A stretch of DNA of 64,000 nucleotides from Oscillospiraceae bacterium (lineage in GTDB: Bacteria; Bacillota; Clostridia; Oscillospirales; UBA929), in NCBI GenBank assembly GCA_009777475.1, contig WRLU01000005.1, positions 1 through 64,000 of the forward strand, written 5' to 3'. The translations under genes were made by a program, and so were the position numbers. Every line of letters starts with the position of its first letter. Position 1 is the stretch's first letter. Shown here piece by piece: positions 1 to 7,769 of this stretch. Below the pieces are notes generated by a model. That model saw only the letters and a list, made by a program, of their open reading frames with translations. It ran no database searches and had not been told where the DNA came from.

Positions 1-170
1 CCATACAACTCGGACATGGCGTGTAAATCATGTCGATTGTAAGCATCTTCTAATTTGGGCAATATAATCTCTGCGGGGCGTTCTCTTGACCCACAAGAGG
101 TCATTGTTGGCAGTAACATTACCGCCAATACCACCGACAAGATTTTTGAGCGTATTTTTTGATTTTTCAT
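1..170 (-). CDS. Partial lipoprotein (N-terminus only, runs off window)
   Basis: Reverse complement reads MKNQKIRSKILSVVLAVMLPTMTSCGSRERPAEIILPKLEDAYNRHDLHAMSELY: signal peptide plus lipobox-like TSC. Confidence 0.6.
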   Translation of the reverse strand, partial: MKNQKIRSKILSVVLAVMLLPTMTSCGSRERPAEIILPKLEDAYNRHDLHAMSELY

Positions 171-238
171 AGAAAACTCTCCCCTTTGGCAAGCCTGTTC
201 TTTTGAGGGCAGACTTGCGTGTTTCTGCTGAACTGTTA

Positions 239-715
239 TTAAGACTTGAAGTTTTGCTGACTTCTGCTCACCTCAACATTTGGGTCGGCGGCTTTGAATG
301 CCAACGCTACACCCTCTGCCAAATCGCTTATATGCGACAAAGCTCCGCTGATGCCAGTAGCCTTAGACACAGATGTAAAGTGGAATTCCCCATGAGTGAA
401 TCCACCTTTTTGAAAAAATAAAATCCGAGCCTCAAATCGCTCTCTCCCTACATACTGCGTATAATTTATTTGGTTGGCATTTTGAGCGGACTTTATATCT
501 TCGCCCAAATGACGGTCAAGCTGTGCTTGGATTTTTGCCACCGGTGCAGAAGTTTTATAGTGCCATACTGTTTGCAATAATTCCCGTTCTCGTGCGTATG
601 TGTCTTTGCGTAGGAGCTGCTCTCCCTTGTCCCATAATTTCCCTAAAATGCGTGAGCCAACAAAGTATAGGACTATTAAGCCCCCGATAATTAAAACAAG
701 ATATTCGACACCCAT
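239..715 (-). CDS. Hypothetical membrane-anchored protein
   Basis: ORF with one N-terminal TM segment (VEYLVLIIGGLIVLYFVG). Internal ATG at 715 is preceded by a GGAGG-like RBS, preferred over the 781 start. Confidence 0.6.
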   Translation of the reverse strand: MGVEYLVLIIGGLIVLYFVGSRILGKLWDKGEQLLRKDTYARERELLQTVWHYKTSAPVAKIQAQLDRHLGEDIKSAQNANQINYTQYVGRERFEARILFFQKGGFTHGEFHFTSVSKATGISGALSHISDLAEGVALAFKAADPNVEVSRSQQNFKS

Positions 716-764
716 GAATGATAACCTCCATTTCTGCTGTTGTACAGCGATATAATTATTCTTC

Positions 765-1028
765 CTATTTGGGACACTCATCTAGCTTTGACTTAATCAC
801 GTCCCTTTCTTTTAAGGCTTTTTTATATAGTATGTAGCCAAGAAGTACAAACCCTCCGCATCCACACCCAAGAATCCAAGGAATGAAACTGATTGAATTT
901 TTAGTGATAATGGGAAGGGCAATCGCAAAGACTGCGAATAAAATCATTGCCATTCTTTCTTTTTTTAGTTTTTCTTCCATCTGCTTTAGTTGTTTCTCAT
1001 AGAAAAACCTGTTTTTTCCATCTGGCAT
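765..1028 (-). CDS. Small hypothetical protein with two TM segments
   Basis: ORF MPDGKNRFFYEKQLKQMEEKLKKERMAMILFAVFAIALPIITK...; AGGAGG RBS upstream of 1028. Confidence 0.55.
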   Translation of the reverse strand: MPDGKNRFFYEKQLKQMEEKLKKERMAMILFAVFAIALPIITKNSISFIPWILGCGCGGFVLLGYILYKKALKERDVIKSKLDECPK

Positions 1029-1327
1029 TTTTTCTTCCTCCTTAGTTTCTTGCAAAAAAGTAGGGTTTAATGCAGAGCCATTTTTGAGCTGTGAAACACC
1101 GTTTTCACGACTTTTTTGCTTGTTTTGATGTCAAAAACGCTCTTGCGAAATATCCTAGTTTATTGCAAAGCCAACGAGGGTATTATACAACGCCCTTTTT
1201 TCAAATGTCAAGCGGTTTCGATAAATTTTTTATCGGGCTAATCTGTTAAATCCGTAACCGCTGATATGCAGGTGTTGTGAGTTTCCCTTACAATCAAAGT
1301 AATAATCAAGTGAGGGAGAACATCATC

Positions 1328-1963
1328 ATGTCAAAAAGTAAAACCACAAGAAAACCGGAACATTTCGGTTATATTCGGGTATCCATGAAAGACCAAAATG
1401 AAGACCGCCAGCTTATAGCATTAGAATCCTACGGCATACCACCCGCCAATCTGTTCATCGACAAAGCGTCAGGAAAAAATTTTGACCGACCAAAATATAA
1501 GCAGTTGGTGCGAAAATTACGTACTGGGGATTTGCTCTACATCAAATCCATTGACCGCCTTGGGCGGGATTATGATGAAATAATAGAGCAGTGGAGATTT
1601 TTGACGAGAGAAAAGGGCGTGGACATCAAGGTTTTAGATATGCCCCTGTTAGATACCACATATTGTAAAGACCTGTTGGGTACTTTCATTGCCGACCTTG
1701 TCTTGCAAGTTCTGTCGTTCACTGCCCAACAAGAGCGTGATACCCTGCTCCAACGCCAAGCCGAGGGAATCGCCGCCGCTAAAGCCAAAGGGGTGAGGTT
1801 TGGTCGCAAAACGGTGATAATTCCTAGCAATTTTGAAGATATATACAACCGTTGGCGGAATAGAGACCTTACGAATGAACAGGCGGCGGAATTGTGCGGG
1901 TTCAGCGTCCGTACTTTGTATAACTGTACGGCAGAATGGCGAAACCTTGAAACTCGTTTATAG
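1328..1963 (+). CDS. Small serine recombinase (resolvase/invertase family)
   Basis: N-terminal FGYIRVSMKDQNEDRQL (catalytic Ser region), SIDRLGRDYDEI, C-terminal HTH-like tail. ATG at 1328 chosen. Confidence 0.85.
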   Translation: MSKSKTTRKPEHFGYIRVSMKDQNEDRQLIALESYGIPPANLFIDKASGKNFDRPKYKQLVRKLRTGDLLYIKSIDRLGRDYDEIIEQWRFLTREKGVDIKVLDMPLLDTTYCKDLLGTFIADLVLQVLSFTAQQERDTLLQRQAEGIAAAKAKGVRFGRKTVIIPSNFEDIYNRWRNRDLTNEQAAELCGFSVRTLYNCTAEWRNLETRL

Positions 1964-1978
1964 CAAACTTTTTTGCTG

Positions 1979-2506
1979 TTAGCTGTTAGGGATAAGAAAG
2001 GCTACGATTGTGTACGCCAGAGCATAAACAACAAGACCGATAATGATATTCGTTGTCCGTTTCTTGGCGATTTTAATGTGTTCTTCACTCCCACCGCTTG
2101 TAGCATAAAGAATACCTGTAACAATAAACCCTATGATAGCTCCAGCTCCGACAATGATTGTAAAAATATCTGTCATCAAATCTAACACACCCTCAGCACT
2201 GCAATCTTTCAGCTTAAAAACGGTGGTCTTATCAACGCAGTAATTGTATATACAAACATTGGTTTTATTGCCGTCATCATCCTTTACAGTATCCTCGAAA
2301 CCGTCATTTGCCATGCACGCATCATATTCTTCCGTACCCTCAATATAAGTACCATATTCGGGAGGGGGCAATGTAGCCGCATGAGAAGCCGCAACGAGTA
2401 TACAACTGGCAATGAGAAAAGCAATGACAGAAGAAAAGAAGACTATAAGAAATCCTTTTATAAATTTATCGCCTGTAATAAGCCCCAATATATTAAAACG
2501 CTTCAC
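1979..2506 (-). CDS. VirB2/TrbC-like pilin-type conjugal transfer membrane protein
   Basis: N-terminal hydrophobic leader, acidic Cys-containing loop, two C-terminal TM helices with TSGGSEEHIKIAKKRTTNIIIGLVVYALAYTIVAFLI, as in pilin-like transfer proteins. Confidence 0.6.
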   Translation of the reverse strand: MKRFNILGLITGDKFIKGFLIVFFSSVIAFLIASCILVAASHAATLPPPEYGTYIEGTEEYDACMANDGFEDTVKDDDGNKTNVCIYNYCVDKTTVFKLKDCSAEGVLDLMTDIFTIIVGAGAIIGFIVTGILYATSGGSEEHIKIAKKRTTNIIIGLVVYALAYTIVAFLIPNS

Positions 2507-2547
2507 CCTGACTCCTTATCTATTATGATTATTTGCAGCGATAGCCT

Positions 2548-2675
2548 AAAAATGACACCGCAAGGTGTCCTATCCATTCACAGATGTGAGCGTTGCTCCA
2601 AATGCTTATGCGGTGTCATTTAACAAACAACGCATAAATACATCTGTTTTTATTACTAAAGATAGGACATTTTTA
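2548..2675 (-). promoter_or_regulatory. Structured leader upstream of the pilin-like gene with competing hairpins
   Basis: GACACC-GCAA-GGTGTC (2554-2569) next to an A-run (T-run on minus strand) competes with the 12-bp IR AAATGACACCGC/GCGGTGTCATTT (2550-2561/2610-2621). Nested IRs: 2566-2574/2661-2669, 2580-2587/2640-2647, 2606-2612/2631-2637. Confidence 0.45.
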
Positions 2676-2705
2676 TTGTAACATAAACGATAAAAGAGTG
2701 TTATA

Positions 2706-2732
2706 AAAAGGGTCGACACCAACGGTCGACCC
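2706..2732 (-). terminator. Intrinsic terminator-like hairpin downstream of the Rpn-family gene
   Basis: Minus strand GGGTCGAC-CGTTGGT-GTCGACCC followed by TTTTT. Confidence 0.65.
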
Positions 2733-2757
2733 AAATCCAACAGAAAACGAGAAGTGC

Positions 2758-3660
2758 CTAGTCGTTGGCGAGTTCCCTAAGCTCATTCGCATAGGGTTCG
2801 GCGATTGCCATAGCCTTTTCAAGAGGAAGTCCCAAGTCATAGGCTTGTTTTGCGGATTCCAGTTTGGCTTTACGCTCCGCTTCCTCCACCCTCACCGCAA
2901 TCTCATCCTCAATCCGGTACTCGTTGTAGAGCATATCCATAATCTCACCTCCGTGTTTTTCCAAAAAGTCGGTTAGGATACCTTTATCCACACACTCCTT
3001 GACCGCCTTTTCGATGGCATCCTCAAGGCTCATACCCGCTTCTTTGTTGGTGCGGATTGCATCCACAACCTCAACATACCCCGAAAGCTCAACGCTGTCC
3101 CTGACAATCTCTTGGTTTCGCTCCTTGTTGATGTTCAGCACCTTTGCGGTAAGTTCTAAGCTCCCACTTGGTTTGTGTCCATCGGGCAAAGGATAAAACG
3201 CCTCAGAAAGCCTTAAAATATCCTCATCGGGGTGTTCTTCCGTTCCGTTATAGAGAATGATGAACTCTGGTCTTGGGATTTTGATTACCGCCGAAGAGTA
3301 GACATTGCTGTTTTTGATGTACTGGCTGTAAACCTTTGAGAGATAAAACAGCAATCGCAACGGCATATTGGGGTTGATTGTGGATTGGTGTTCGACCAAA
3401 ACCACAAGTTTGCCGTCAATAACAAAACTGAGGTCGTTGTACCTATCTCGATATAACACATCCTCTAGGGTTGTAATCTCGATAGGCGTATCAAGGGGAT
3501 ATTTACTGCGGGATATTGCGTTGTACAGCCTCAAAACCTTTTCGGGTTCTGAGAATAGCGAAGTAAAGAAACTGTCTTTATACTTGCTGTTTGCCCTTCT
3601 TTGGGCGGGAACTTTCGGATTCACTAAGGAATCACCTCTTTCTTCTTTATGATACCACAA
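2758..3660 (-). CDS. Rpn family recombination-promoting nuclease/putative transposase (PD-(D/E)XK)
   Basis: FKDSFFTSLFSE-like start, YNDLSFVIDGKLVVLVEHQSTINPNMPLRLLFYLSKVYSQYI core typical of the family; the likely start is a downstream GTG (VNPKVPAQ...). Confidence 0.8.
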   Translation of the reverse strand: MWYHKEERGDSLVNPKVPAQRRANSKYKDSFFTSLFSEPEKVLRLYNAISRSKYPLDTPIEITTLEDVLYRDRYNDLSFVIDGKLVVLVEHQSTINPNMPLRLLFYLSKVYSQYIKNSNVYSSAVIKIPRPEFIILYNGTEEHPDEDILRLSEAFYPLPDGHKPSGSLELTAKVLNINKERNQEIVRDSVELSGYVEVVDAIRTNKEAGMSLEDAIEKAVKECVDKGILTDFLEKHGGEIMDMLYNEYRIEDEIAVRVEEAERKAKLESAKQAYDLGLPLEKAMAIAEPYANELRELAND

Positions 3661-3711
3661 TTATAGCGGTATTGCAATGGATTTTTTGTCGTCTCCTCTC
3701 TAAAAAATGCA

Positions 3712-3762
3712 GGGGCGTTCCCAAACACCCAATGTTTTCTGTTGGATGTTAAAGAACGCCCC
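3712..3762. repeat. 51-nt near-perfect hairpin between the Rpn gene and the methyltransferase gene
   Basis: GGGGCGTTC (3712-3720) pairs with GAACGCCCC (3754-3762); inner ACACCCAA pairs with TTGGATGT with one mismatch. Confidence 0.7.
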
Positions 3763-3939
3763 CGATGACCTCTATTATAGCAAATAGGGGTGTTTTTGTC
3801 AATATTTTACCCGCAAAACGCTATGTTTTTCCCTGTTCTGTTGTCAATTCTACAACACCACGCACCGTATACACTAAAATCCCGCCCCACCCCTGTACAC
3901 CGCCTGTCTTGTCGTTGCCAACATCATCAACATATTTCC

Positions 3940-3968
3940 TTGCACTTGCTATCTCTTTCACATATTGT
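3940..3968 (+). promoter_or_regulatory. Sigma-A-type promoter for the methyltransferase gene
   Basis: TTGCAC - 17 bp - TATTGT, 30 bp upstream of the ATG at 3999. Confidence 0.45.
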
Positions 3969-3998
3969 ATTGAGCGTATCAATAAACAGGAGAAATCT

Positions 3999-4592
3999 AT
4001 GGAAATAGACAACAATACCAACGCTAAACAGCCAAAGAGGTGGCGTACCATTCTCAGCGACCCGCCGTGGGACTTGGATGGCAAGGGGAACTATGCCCCA
4101 AAATACCCTTTGCTAAATTTGGAGGCTATAAAATCAATGCCCATAAAGGAATTAACCGAAGAAAACGCCCACCTGTGGATTTGGGTAACAAATGGGATGT
4201 TGCCATACGTTTTTGACGTGTTGGATGCCTACGGCTTCACATTCCGCAATCTCTTCACATGGTGCAAACCACGCTATACTCTCGGGCAATATCTTCGCAA
4301 TGCCAGTGAATATGTGATTTTCGCAACAAAAGGTAAAGCCCCTGTAAAATTTCGTGGTCAACCTAATTGGGGTTTTTATCCTTTACAGGGACACTCTCAC
4401 AAACCCGAAGAAATCTATGATGTTATCGAAAGGGTATCGGGCAGGAATGAGCGTGTGTCTGGTGGGGATTATCTCGAATTGTTTGCCCGCAGAAAACGCC
4501 ACGGCTGGGATTCTTGGGGTAACGAAATCGAGAGCGATGTGAAGATTGAGGGCTACCCCGTACCGAAATATTCAGAAAAGGCGGGTGTATGA
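3999..4592 (+). CDS. MT-A70 family DNA adenine methyltransferase
   Basis: DPPW motif (ILSDPPWDLDGKGNYAPKYPLLNLEAIKSMPI), HLWIWVTNGML, EYVIFATKG: MT-A70 hallmarks. ATG at 3999 preceded by AGGAGA. Confidence 0.85.
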   Translation: MEIDNNTNAKQPKRWRTILSDPPWDLDGKGNYAPKYPLLNLEAIKSMPIKELTEENAHLWIWVTNGMLPYVFDVLDAYGFTFRNLFTWCKPRYTLGQYLRNASEYVIFATKGKAPVKFRGQPNWGFYPLQGHSHKPEEIYDVIERVSGRNERVSGGDYLELFARRKRHGWDSWGNEIESDVKIEGYPVPKYSEKAGV

Positions 4593-6586
4593 AAAACTCA
4601 AACTCACAAATCATTTGGAAAGAAGTTACATTTACTCAAAATATCTCAATTTCAAATGTTACCGCACTTTTAACACATATTGCCTCACTCTCGCCCCGTA
4701 AAACGGTGGTGTGGGAAGCACGAGGTTCTGGCGGGAAAATTCGTTACTTTGTCGGCACTCGGCGGAGATATTGGCGGGCGTTGCAGTCTGCGTTTTCTGC
4801 TCACGGAAAGCCTGAATTGGCAACGATTCCAGAGAAAACACGCACTTTGATGAACTCTGCCAAACGCCTCAAATTATCCCGCCCCAACGAATACCTAAAC
4901 CTTGCCAACTCGCCACTTGCTATCAAAACGGCTTTGTCGGCACTTTCAAAAACAGGGGAAAACGAAACGCTAACATTACAGATGATTCTAGGCGATTCTC
5001 TGAGCGACCCGCATGGCTTTTATACTTTAATCCGCATTGGAGCGAACGCAAGCACAGCCAAAAGAGCCAACGCCCTAATTCTGTCGCTTATGAGTGCTTT
5101 TAGAATTTTGGAGAAAAAAGGTGTACATCTGCTTTTTTGCAACACTTGCCCCCACAACCTAAATCACGCAACCGTCCCGCTTTTTCTGCCGTTGAGGTTA
5201 TCTGTGGCGGAATTGGCGGGTTTCATTCTGCTGCCTTGCACTGAGGCGGTCGGAGTAAAGCACCCCAAAATTGTACCCCCTCCCGATTGGCTGAAAAACG
5301 GAAAAAACAGAACCTTTGCCACCAGTATAGGAGCAACTCCCAAAAAGTTAGAAATACCTCAAAAAGATGCACTCGAACATACCGTCATTTTGGGGGCAAC
5401 TGGTGCGGGAAAATCTAACATAATGCTCAATTTAGCCTTGGCGGATATACAGGCAGGGCGGAGCGTTTTAGTGATTGACCCAAAAGCCGATTTGGTAAAC
5501 GACATTTTGGCGAGAGTTCCCAAAAATAGGACAAATGATGTGATTTTGATTGACCCATCAGATGCCCAACCCGTAGGGATAAATCCCTTTGTTTTCAATA
5601 CACAAGCCCAACCCTCCCATATATCCGACACTATATTATCAGTTTTCAAGCAAATATACAGCGATTCTTGGGGCGTTTTCTCCCAAGATGTACTTTCTGC
5701 TTCACTTTTGACCCTTGCACAGACCAAAAATTCCACACTTTTAGATTTACCGAAACTTCTCACAGATGAACGATTTAGGCGTAAAGTAACGGCAAAAATT
5801 AGCGACAAAGCGGGTTTAGAGCCGTTTTGGGAGCAATTTGAAGCAATGAGCAAGGCAGAGCAGAGAAAAGTGATAGCCCCTGTTATGAACAAGCTACGTC
5901 AATTCACCCTGCGACCCCATCTTCGGAATGTTTTGGGGCAAGAAAAGCCGAAATTTGAACTTTCGGAGCTTTTTGACAGCAACAAGATTGTACTTGTGCC
6001 ACTCAACAAGGGAATAATCGGGGCGGAATCGGCACGATTGCTTGGTTCACTCATTGTTGGTCTGACTTGGGTTCTGGCACTTTCTCGTGCGAACAAGCCC
6101 CAAAAAGAGCGACACCCTGTAAATATCTATATAGACGAATTTCACGACTATCTTGCCCTATGTGATGATTTTGAATCTGCGTTATCTGTTGGGCGGGGCT
6201 TGGGCGTGGGTTTTACTGTCGCACATCAATATAGGGGGCAACTTTCGCCGTCTATAAAAGAGGCGATTGACGCAAACGCAAGAAATAAAATATGTTTCAC
6301 TTTGAACAGTGCCAACGCTAAAAATATGGCGGCAATGGCACCGGAACTGGAAGCGGAGGATTTTATGAAACTCCCACGGTATCACATCTACGCTCAACTA
6401 CAGAATGATGGCAGAAGTACCGGCTGGATGAGCGGAAAAACTCTCCCAGCACCGCCGCCGTTGCGGTTGCCGGTGGAACTCAAAGCGGCCAGCATGGAAC
6501 GCTACGGGCAGAATCCGGCAGAACTTGAACAAATCCCGACCGCCGACCCGCTGTCCGTATCAATCGGGAGAAAGAAAACAATATAA
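4589..6586 (+). CDS. VirD4/TraD-like (DUF87/type IV coupling) ATPase
   Basis: Walker A GATGAGKSN, VLVIDPKADLV, Walker B NIYIDEFHDYL, late VGFTVAHQYRGQL and C-terminal helicase-like motifs; starts by ATGA overlap with the upstream gene. Confidence 0.8.
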   Translation: MKNSNSQIIWKEVTFTQNISISNVTALLTHIASLSPRKTVVWEARGSGGKIRYFVGTRRRYWRALQSAFSAHGKPELATIPEKTRTLMNSAKRLKLSRPNEYLNLANSPLAIKTALSALSKTGENETLTLQMILGDSLSDPHGFYTLIRIGANASTAKRANALILSLMSAFRILEKKGVHLLFCNTCPHNLNHATVPLFLPLRLSVAELAGFILLPCTEAVGVKHPKIVPPPDWLKNGKNRTFATSIGATPKKLEIPQKDALEHTVILGATGAGKSNIMLNLALADIQAGRSVLVIDPKADLVNDILARVPKNRTNDVILIDPSDAQPVGINPFVFNTQAQPSHISDTILSVFKQIYSDSWGVFSQDVLSASLLTLAQTKNSTLLDLPKLLTDERFRRKVTAKISDKAGLEPFWEQFEAMSKAEQRKVIAPVMNKLRQFTLRPHLRNVLGQEKPKFELSELFDSNKIVLVPLNKGIIGAESARLLGSLIVGLTWVLALSRANKPQKERHPVNIYIDEFHDYLALCDDFESALSVGRGLGVGFTVAHQYRGQLSPSIKEAIDANARNKICFTLNSANAKNMAAMAPELEAEDFMKLPRYHIYAQLQNDGRSTGWMSGKTLPAPPPLRLPVELKAASMERYGQNPAELEQIPTADPLSVSIGRKKTI

Positions 6587-6725
6587 ATCTTTAATTGTCG
6601 TATCTCTGACGGTTCGGCTGACTTTTCACGTTGCCTGAAAATCCAACCCCACCCCCGCTTTTCCATTGTCAACGGAGGCGACTGACACCGTCTTTTTCGG
6701 TGTCCAAAAACGCAAGGAGACATCT

Positions 6726-7520
6726 ATGAAAATACGAATAACTAAAAGCAAATTAGAAAAATACAAACAGGTTTTAAGTAGCCGAGACAAAGAGATTTTA
6801 CAGTCAATTCAAAAATGCAAGTTTATCAAAACCGACCAAATCGGACGGTTGCACTTTGGAAGTGCCACAACGCCATCGGCAGGGCTTAGGGCTGCGACCC
6901 GCAAATTAACCAAACTACACAAGATGGGGCTTGTGCAAACTTTAAGACGGCGAATCGGCGGGGTTAGGGCGGGTTCGACCTCCTATGTGTGGACTTTGAC
7001 AACGGCGGGGCGGGTTTTGCTTGGCGAAAAACCTACAAGACCTTATGAGCCAACATATATATTTTTGAAACACACTCTGGCGGTTTCGGAACTCTACACC
7101 CGCCTATATACAAGTCACAAGCTGATGAAAGCCGATTTTGAGCCGACCTGTTGGCGAAAATCTGGCACTCTCAAACCCGACCTATACGCTGTAACCGAAA
7201 ATGGCGAATTTGAGGATTACTGGTTTTTTGAAGTTGACCTCGACACCGAAGCCCCCTCACGGATTATGCGGAAATGCGAAAGCTATGGGAAATACTGCCT
7301 TTCGGGAATAGAGCAGGAAGAGAAGGGCGTATTCCCAAAAGTGGTATGGCTTGTGCCTGACGAAAAAAGGCGGGGTACTCTTTATAGATATATTGGCGAA
7401 CATTTGAGCGAGTATGCCCAACTTTTCGCTGTGATTACCTTTGATGATTTGGACAAGGTGGTGATAGATGGGGCGGGAGAATCATACATATTTAAGGCTA
7501 TCAAAAATGAGGGGGCTTGA
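6726..7520 (+). CDS. Replication-relaxation family-like protein
   Basis: N-terminal winged-helix (SRDKEILQSIQKCKFIKTDQIGRLHF...RKLTKLHKMGLVQTLRRRIGG), central FFEVDLDTE; located next to the coupling ATPase. ATG at 6726 chosen. Confidence 0.65.
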   Translation: MKIRITKSKLEKYKQVLSSRDKEILQSIQKCKFIKTDQIGRLHFGSATTPSAGLRAATRKLTKLHKMGLVQTLRRRIGGVRAGSTSYVWTLTTAGRVLLGEKPTRPYEPTYIFLKHTLAVSELYTRLYTSHKLMKADFEPTCWRKSGTLKPDLYAVTENGEFEDYWFFEVDLDTEAPSRIMRKCESYGKYCLSGIEQEEKGVFPKVVWLVPDEKRRGTLYRYIGEHLSEYAQLFAVITFDDLDKVVIDGAGESYIFKAIKNEGA

Positions 7521-7720
7521 TTATGGATGATAGAAAATCACCACTTATAAATACACTGTTTACGGAAGATGAAACGATTGTTAAGAAAATAGGCAACACG
7601 ACCTACATATTAAATGCCAAGTACAAAAAAGATGCCCGTGAGGGCGTGGTGGATAAACTACTTCGCCTTATCGAAAATCCTGACAATAACAGAGTAAATG
7701 GCTTGGAGAATCGACCATGA
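7517..7720 (+). CDS. TnpW-like transposon-encoded small protein
   Basis: KKIGNTTYILNAKYKKDAREGVVDKLLRLIENP resembles the TnpW family; directly upstream of the large serine recombinase. Confidence 0.6.
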   Translation: MIMDDRKSPLINTLFTEDETIVKKIGNTTYILNAKYKKDAREGVVDKLLRLIENPDNNRVNGLENRP

Positions 7721-7769
7721 TGTGGTATAATGAAGCCCACAAGGGAGATGGTCATAGAAAGGAGTTTCT

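Noticed and set aside
2735-3747. Calling the Rpn cassette a proven insertion sequence
   Set aside because: Inverted repeats are present but no target-site duplication or second copy is visible in the window; kept only as a hypothesis.
5359-5892. 177-aa minus-strand ORF inside the VirD4-like ATPase gene
   Set aside because: Antisense of a clearly conserved ATPase gene; no recognisable domain.
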